From Tychonema litorale BBK16 (GTDB lineage Bacteria > Cyanobacteriota > Cyanobacteriia > Cyanobacteriales > Microcoleaceae): 37,563 bases of DNA. Where the stretch lies: positions 1 to 37,563 of the forward strand of contig NZ_JAKJHX010000044.1 in the NCBI RefSeq assembly GCF_021648855.1. Reading direction: 5' to 3'. A model generated the notes under the pieces. The model had not been told where the DNA came from, did not search any database, and saw only the letters and a program-made list of their open reading frames with translations. The translations under genes were made by a program, and so were the position numbers. Below are positions 34,124 through 37,563 of the stretch, piece by piece. Position 1 is the stretch's first letter; the number at the start of each line of letters is the position of its first letter.

Positions 34124-34357
34124 ATGGCTAAGCGTCCACCCTTTGATTCAACTCAGCTAACCCGTAGGGCCGAAGAGTTGATTAGTGCTGCATCCAACCG
34201 ATATCGGATTACGGTACAGGTAGCGAACCGCGCTAAACGTCGTCGCTATGAAGATTTTGACAACAATATGGATGACCATCAAATGAAACCGGTGATGCGG
34301 GCTATATTTGAGATGTCTGACGAGTTGACACAGCCGGAAATTATCGGAGATATCTAG
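34124..34357 (+). CDS. rpoZ: RNA polymerase omega subunit
   Basis: The 77-residue omega subunit, which helps assemble RNA polymerase and affects sigma-factor use in cyanobacteria. The sequence [20 protein letters not shown] followed by [22 protein letters not shown] is the cyanobacterial omega signature (the [15 protein letters not shown] core), and the C-terminal [13 protein letters not shown] is usual. Length is normal for the phylum. ATG at 34124. A 40-base perfect palindrome follows 31 bases after the stop codon and may terminate the transcript. Confidence 0.97.
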   Translation: MAKRPPFDSTQLTRRAEELISAASNRYRITVQVANRAKRRRYEDFDNNMDDHQMKPVMRAIFEMSDELTQPEIIGDI

Positions 34358-34387
34358 ACTTGAAAAGTTTTGAGTTGGGAGCAATTA

Positions 34388-34427
34388 TTTAGAGTAGGGG
34401 CAATTCATGAATTGCCCCTACTCTAAA
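34388..34427. repeat. Perfect palindrome B, copy 2 (40 bases)
   Basis: Core identical to the copy at 11593-11630 (GTAGGGGCAATTCATG and its complement), with outer arms TTTAGA/TCTAAA in place of AAAAA/TTTTT. The whole 40 bases read the same on both strands. Confidence 0.9.
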
Positions 34428-34467
34428 TTTCGGAGTCAAATCATACTCCAAATCAGCAACACCTGTT

Positions 34468-34521
34468 TTTCTTCTTCCCTCTTCCTTCTTCCTTCTTCCT
34501 TCTTCCTTCTTCCTTCCTCCT
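34468..34521. repeat. Tandem heptamer array (CTTCCTT)
   Basis: About seven units of CTTCCTT or near variants (CTTCCCT, CCTCCTT), the same unit as at 1857-1905. It ends about 15 bases before the GTG start of the next gene. Confidence 0.92.
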
Positions 34522-34536
34522 TCTACTTATCAAACC

Positions 34537-35178
34537 GTGAAGAAATTAAAGCTGGCCTTGAGTTTTTTGTTAATTACTTTGAGTGTGGCTATTTTCACAC
34601 TTCTGAGTTCGATACTAGAATCGGGCCAACTCAGTGTATCCGCTTTGGAACCATCGATATTGCGGGCTAATCAATCTGTGTCTGAGGTGCGAATTTCCCA
34701 AGAACCACAGCCACCATTGAGAGTACAAGATGCTTGGAAATTGGTGTATGAAAAATTGCCGGATTTCCCGATCGCCAATAATTACATTTCCAAAGAAACT
34801 GGGAAAGTAGACCCCAATAATACTTTAGTCGGACGCTTGATTCGATATCATATGTTTGTCAAAGGACGACCAGCAAATTACCGCTTCGACTGGAAGTTGA
34901 GTTTAGCTGATTATTTGGGTGTGACTCCCGATTATTTGGTCGAAAGTGTGTATCCCGGAAACGATGTTTTGCGCTCAAATCCGATGGAAGGCGATCGGGC
35001 TGCGATTCAAAGTTTAAATAGAACTCAACGGGATGCTTTAGTTCAAGCTTTGGTTGATGTTTTTACCGGGGATGCTGGGCCAAAGCGCGCACCGACAACG
35101 GGCGGAAAACCAGAAGGGCGAAACACTCCGACAATACTGGAACCGCAGCCCGGAGATGCTAAATTATTAGCACCTTAA
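34537..35178 (+). CDS. Exported cyanobacterial protein of unknown function
   Basis: A 213-residue protein with an N-terminal hydrophobic signal or anchor (KKLKLALSFLLITLSVAIFT, residues 2-21). The mature part includes PPLRVQDAWKLVYEKLPDFP, then VGRLIRYHMFVKGRPANYRF, DWKLSLADYLGVTPDYL and RAAIQSLNRTQRDALVQALV. I do not recognise a named domain; the pattern looks like a conserved cyanobacterial family. The C-terminal 40 residues are Pro/Gly-rich. The start is a GTG at 34537; no ATG lies near it that would keep the signal sequence. A CTTCCTT array forms most of the 5' leader. Confidence 0.72.
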   Translation: MKKLKLALSFLLITLSVAIFTLLSSILESGQLSVSALEPSILRANQSVSEVRISQEPQPPLRVQDAWKLVYEKLPDFPIANNYISKETGKVDPNNTLVGRLIRYHMFVKGRPANYRFDWKLSLADYLGVTPDYLVESVYPGNDVLRSNPMEGDRAAIQSLNRTQRDALVQALVDVFTGDAGPKRAPTTGGKPEGRNTPTILEPQPGDAKLLAP

Positions 35179-35266
35179 GAAGCACCTTAAGATTGTGTTT
35201 AATTAAATCCAAATTATCCCAAATCAGGCAATCGAAAATCCAAAATCGAAAATCGAAAATTCTTCA

Positions 35267-35635
35267 ATGGTCGATCGCGTAATTAAGACTGGTGACGGGT
35301 GGCGTTTGGGATGGAACCCAGATGCGGCGGACTTTCAGGGTTTGGTAGGGGGCGATGGTTGGGCGATCGAACTTACGGAAGCTGAGTTGAACGATTTTTG
35401 TCGCCTACTAGCCCAATTAGCCGCCACGATGAGTGAAATGGCGAGTGAGTTGATGGATGAGGAAAAAATTGCGATCGAAGCCGAAAGCAATTTGGTATGG
35501 ATAGAAGTAGAAGGCTATCCCCAAGCTTACAGCGTCAAGTTGATCTTGAATGGTGGTAGGAGATGCGAAGGTTTTTGGCCAGCGACTGCGGTGTCCAGTT
35601 TAGTCCAAGCCACGAAAATTTTAAAAGTTTTTTGA
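35267..35635 (+). CDS. DUF1818 family protein
   Basis: A 122-residue cyanobacterial protein matching the DUF1818 family: opening VDRVIKTGDGWRLGWNPDA, then GLVGGDGWAIELTEAELNDF, the helix LLAQLAATMSEMASELMDEE, and beta strands LVWIEVEGYPQAYSVKLIL and RRCEGFWPATAV. The fold is reported as similar to the plant transcription-factor Whirly-type family, but its function is unknown. The ATG at 35267 is preceded by repeated AATCGAAA units (about 35230-35262). tRNA-Pro follows 37 bases after the stop codon. Confidence 0.88.
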   Translation: MVDRVIKTGDGWRLGWNPDAADFQGLVGGDGWAIELTEAELNDFCRLLAQLAATMSEMASELMDEEKIAIEAESNLVWIEVEGYPQAYSVKLILNGGRRCEGFWPATAVSSLVQATKILKVF

Positions 35636-35672
35636 ACTTTTTGGGAATTTGATGATATACTGGTAAAACTGT

Positions 35673-35746
35673 CGGGGCGTAGCGCAGCTTGGTAGCGCAC
35701 TACTTTGGGGTAGTAGGGGTCGTGGGTTCAAATCCCGCCGCTCCGA
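35673..35746 (+). tRNA. tRNA-Pro (anticodon GGG)
   Basis: A complete 74-base cloverleaf: acceptor CGGGGCG/CGCTCCG with one G-U pair, D-stem GCGC/GCGC, anticodon stem CTACT/AGTAG with loop TTGGGGT (anticodon GGG at 35707-35709), T-stem GTGGG/CCCGC with TTCAAAT loop. The CCA end is not encoded. Confidence 0.97.
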
Positions 35747-35750
35747 TAGA

Positions 35751-35786
35751 TGGAATTCTTGATATATCAAGGATTCCATTGTTTTT
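35751..35786 (+). terminator. Rho-independent terminator after tRNA-Pro
   Basis: TGGAAT-CTTGATA and TATCAAG-ATTCCA arms form a long stem, followed by TTGTTTTTTG. It starts four bases after the tRNA. Confidence 0.88.
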
Positions 35787-35849
35787 TGTACACTTGCCAA
35801 CCTCAAGTCATTTTTAGTCAGGACTAACTACTCGTGGGATTCACAACCA

Positions 35850-35955
35850 AAGAAACCCGGTTTTGACTATTTTTGTGGGCGGTGATGAATTATTGTCGAA
35901 AAAACCCGGTTTCTGAATACTTGTGGGATTTGCAACTCAAGAAACCGAATTTTTA
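35850..35955. repeat. Dispersed palindrome C, copy 2
   Basis: AGAAACCCGGTTTT at the left and AAAAAACCCGGTTTCT at the right (35850-35914), with TTTGTGGGC inside as in copy 1. A further partial arm (AAGAAACCGAATTTTT) follows at about 35940. Confidence 0.85.
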
Positions 35956-35973
35956 CTGTTTCGATCGCCTAAT

Positions 35974-37398
35974 TTAATTCCCTGCTTTTTTTTCTCTGAG
36001 TTTCAACAATATTTCTGCATGAACTTCGCGGGTAATCGGATAAAAATAGGTGAGAATCATGCCACCAATTAAAGCAATTGTGGGCAAAGGCCCGATCGCA
36101 AATCGAATCGCAAATAGCGCCGAATCTGGCTGTACAGGTGGCGCTTGTCCCTGAACCGTGGCAAGGAATCCAGCTCTTTCTAAAGCCTGTCCCACAAACC
36201 ACAAACCCAGCGCCAAACCAATTTTTTGCAGCAGTACCATGAACGAATAGAACACACCTTCGCGTCTTTCTCCAGTTTGGAGTTCGTCGAGTTCAATCAC
36301 ATCCGGTATCATCGACCAAGGTACTAAATAAGCAGTGGAAACTCCGACACCAGCCATAACTGCTAACACATACATCAGAACCACTTGTCCGGGTTGCAAG
36401 AAAAACAATCCGGCTTGGGCGATAATCCACAAACTCATGCCCATAAAATATACGGCTTTCTTACCGTACTTCTGGCTAACTTGACTCCAAACAAACAACA
36501 TAGCGAGTGCAGTACCTTGAACCGCGATCGCAGTTTGGGTAAAAGCTGCCGGCGGTAGTTTCATCCAGTCGATCACAAAGTAAGGCAAAATTGAGGCTGT
36601 TAATTGCACTCCCAACCAAGAACAGAGATAAATACCAATTACGTACAAAAAAGGGCGATTATTAAAAGCAATCCGCAACTGTTCTTTCAGTGGTAAGGAA
36701 GTTGAATTGTCTTCTACTGGATTTTCTTGCAGTTGAGAGAAGACGTGTTTACGAGTTCCCAAAAAGCACCAATACAAAGGCAAGACTGAAATCACCGTAC
36801 AGACAGCACCTAATATGATGTATTTTTGGGTGTTGTCTTTAACTAAGGCAAAGATAATTTGTGCTAAAATTAGTGACAGAATGCTGCCACCGATCGAGAA
36901 AGCAAACCGAAAACTATTTAGGCTAGTTCGTTCGTTGTAGTCTTGGGTTAATTCTGGAGTAAGTGCGGTGTAGGGAAGATTGACAGCAGTGTAAGCGGTG
37001 TTGAATAAAATAGAAATAATCACATAGTACCAAAACAGTATCGTGGGATTTTCGCTAGGAACAATCCACTGCAAAAAGAAGAAGATACCAAAGGGAATTG
37101 CACCGTATACCATCCAAGGATAGCGGCGGCCCCAGGGGTGAGAGGTGCGATCGCTCAAAACCCCCACAATGGGATCATTGATAGCGTCCCAAACCTTACC
37201 AATCAGCAGAATATTGCTAGCAGTACCAGGAGACAAACCGGCGACACTGGTAAAAAACAGTAGTAGGAAAAATACCAGAACATTCGCAGTGATGGCTGGG
37301 CCAAGGTCTCCCGCACCGTAGGCTAATTTTGTCGAGAAACTAAGTTTTTTTGCTTCGGGGTTGTTGGGCGCTGCGATCGGAGGGGAAGTGTTGCTCAT
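35974..37398 (-). CDS. GPH-family (MelB-like) sugar:cation symporter
   Basis: A 474-residue integral membrane transporter of the glycoside-pentoside-hexuronide family within the major facilitator superfamily, predicted with 12 helices. Signature parts are FSTKLAYGAGDLGPAI at the start, and DAINDPIVGVLSDRTSHPWGRRYPW, the family motif with the Asp residues linked to cation binding in MelB (given here as two pieces: NDPIVGVLSDRT, HPWGRRYPW). Further parts are TAVNLPYTALTPEL, ERTSLNSFRFAFSIGGSIL and the late VPWSMIPDVIELDE. The substrate cannot be told. The ATG at 37398 gives a short polar lead. It is the last gene in the window; palindrome A follows beyond its 5' side. Confidence 0.92.
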   Translation of the reverse strand: MSNTSPPIAAPNNPEAKKLSFSTKLAYGAGDLGPAITANVLVFFLLLFFTSVAGLSPGTASNILLIGKVWDAINDPIVGVLSDRTSHPWGRRYPWMVYGAIPFGIFFFLQWIVPSENPTILFWYYVIISILFNTAYTAVNLPYTALTPELTQDYNERTSLNSFRFAFSIGGSILSLILAQIIFALVKDNTQKYIILGAVCTVISVLPLYWCFLGTRKHVFSQLQENPVEDNSTSLPLKEQLRIAFNNRPFLYVIGIYLCSWLGVQLTASILPYFVIDWMKLPPAAFTQTAIAVQGTALAMLFVWSQVSQKYGKKAVYFMGMSLWIIAQAGLFFLQPGQVVLMYVLAVMAGVGVSTAYLVPWSMIPDVIELDELQTGERREGVFYSFMVLLQKIGLALGLWFVGQALERAGFLATVQGQAPPVQPDSALFAIRFAIGPLPTIALIGGMILTYFYPITREVHAEILLKLREKKAGN

Positions 37399-37480
37399 AA
37401 ACTTTGATTGCGGTTATTGGATAGGTGGGGACTTTGTAGTAGGAGTATAGCTTGCTATTCGTCTTATGACTAAATTACTC

Positions 37481-37563
37481 ATATCAATTCCGGTTGTACC
37501 GGAATGATATAGAGGAGACGGCAGTGCCGTGTCCCTACAATGTTATTTTGGGTAGGGACACGG
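37481..37563. repeat. Dispersed palindrome A, copy 5, cut by window end
   Basis: The left half of a full copy: ATATCAATTCCGGT-TGT-ACCGGAATGATAT is a hairpin by itself, followed by GAGACGGCAGTGCCGTGTCC and the start of the facing arm GTAGGGACACGG at the last base. It shows best that the complete element has a double-hairpin end. Confidence 0.88.

Noticed and set aside
35673..35746. tRNA with TGG anticodon
   Set aside because: The loop is TTGGGGT between five paired bases on each side, which puts GGG and not TGG at positions 34-36.

Overview
This window is chromosomal DNA from a filamentous, probably non-heterocystous cyanobacterium of the Oscillatoriales type (Microcoleus, Phormidium or Oscillatoria-like). 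Three things suggest this. The octamer GCGATCGC (HIP1) is very frequent. Many genes are cyanobacterial lineage genes (LabA-like NYN protein, short omega subunit RpoZ, DUF1818, ycf52-type acetyltransferase, HrcA, Pil/Tax-type chemosensory proteins). Intergenic DNA is full of heptameric tandem repeats and long palindromes. The genus is an inference and was not checked by search.

Layout. 1-7 kb: acetyltransferase, double-ACT protein, heat-shock repressor hrcA, metG, NYN/LabA-like protein and an LptC-like lipoprotein. 7-14.6 kb: ffh on the minus strand, an S66 LD-carboxypeptidase carrying a repeat-derived insert, a secreted PPC-domain protein, a DUF433/DUF5615 toxin-antitoxin-like pair, a three-repeat CRISPR mini-array without cas genes, hemE and an NAD-dependent epimerase. 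14.8-18.3 kb: a B12-binding radical SAM protein, a class II aldolase and cysH. 18.5-31.5 kb: a chemosensory system (receiver, CheW, a seven-PAS methyl-accepting protein, hybrid CheA, second CheW), split by a block of an 11-TPR membrane protein, its overlapping upstream partner and a Uma2 nuclease. 31.5-37.5 kb: PD-(D/E)XK protein, pentapeptide-repeat protein, amidase remnant, SGNH hydrolase, rpoZ, an exported protein, DUF1818, tRNA-Pro(GGG) and a GPH-family transporter.

Genes working together. The receiver/CheW/MCP/CheA-REC/CheW set most likely forms one signalling pathway of the kind that controls type IV pilus motility or phototaxis in cyanobacteria. The first membrane segment of its receptor has the Cys-x3-His spacing of plant ethylene receptors, aligned without gaps, but with Asn in place of the key Asp. 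Most other genes are single-gene housekeeping units.

The most unusual feature is the repeat landscape. At least six families of dispersed palindromic elements and several tandem heptamer arrays occupy nearly every intergenic gap. Some sit immediately against start codons or supply a stop codon, and one array is translated inside the S66 peptidase just before its catalytic serine. Two palindrome families keep perfect arm complementarity although their sequence differs between copies. All family calls were made by reading motifs; no database search was run.
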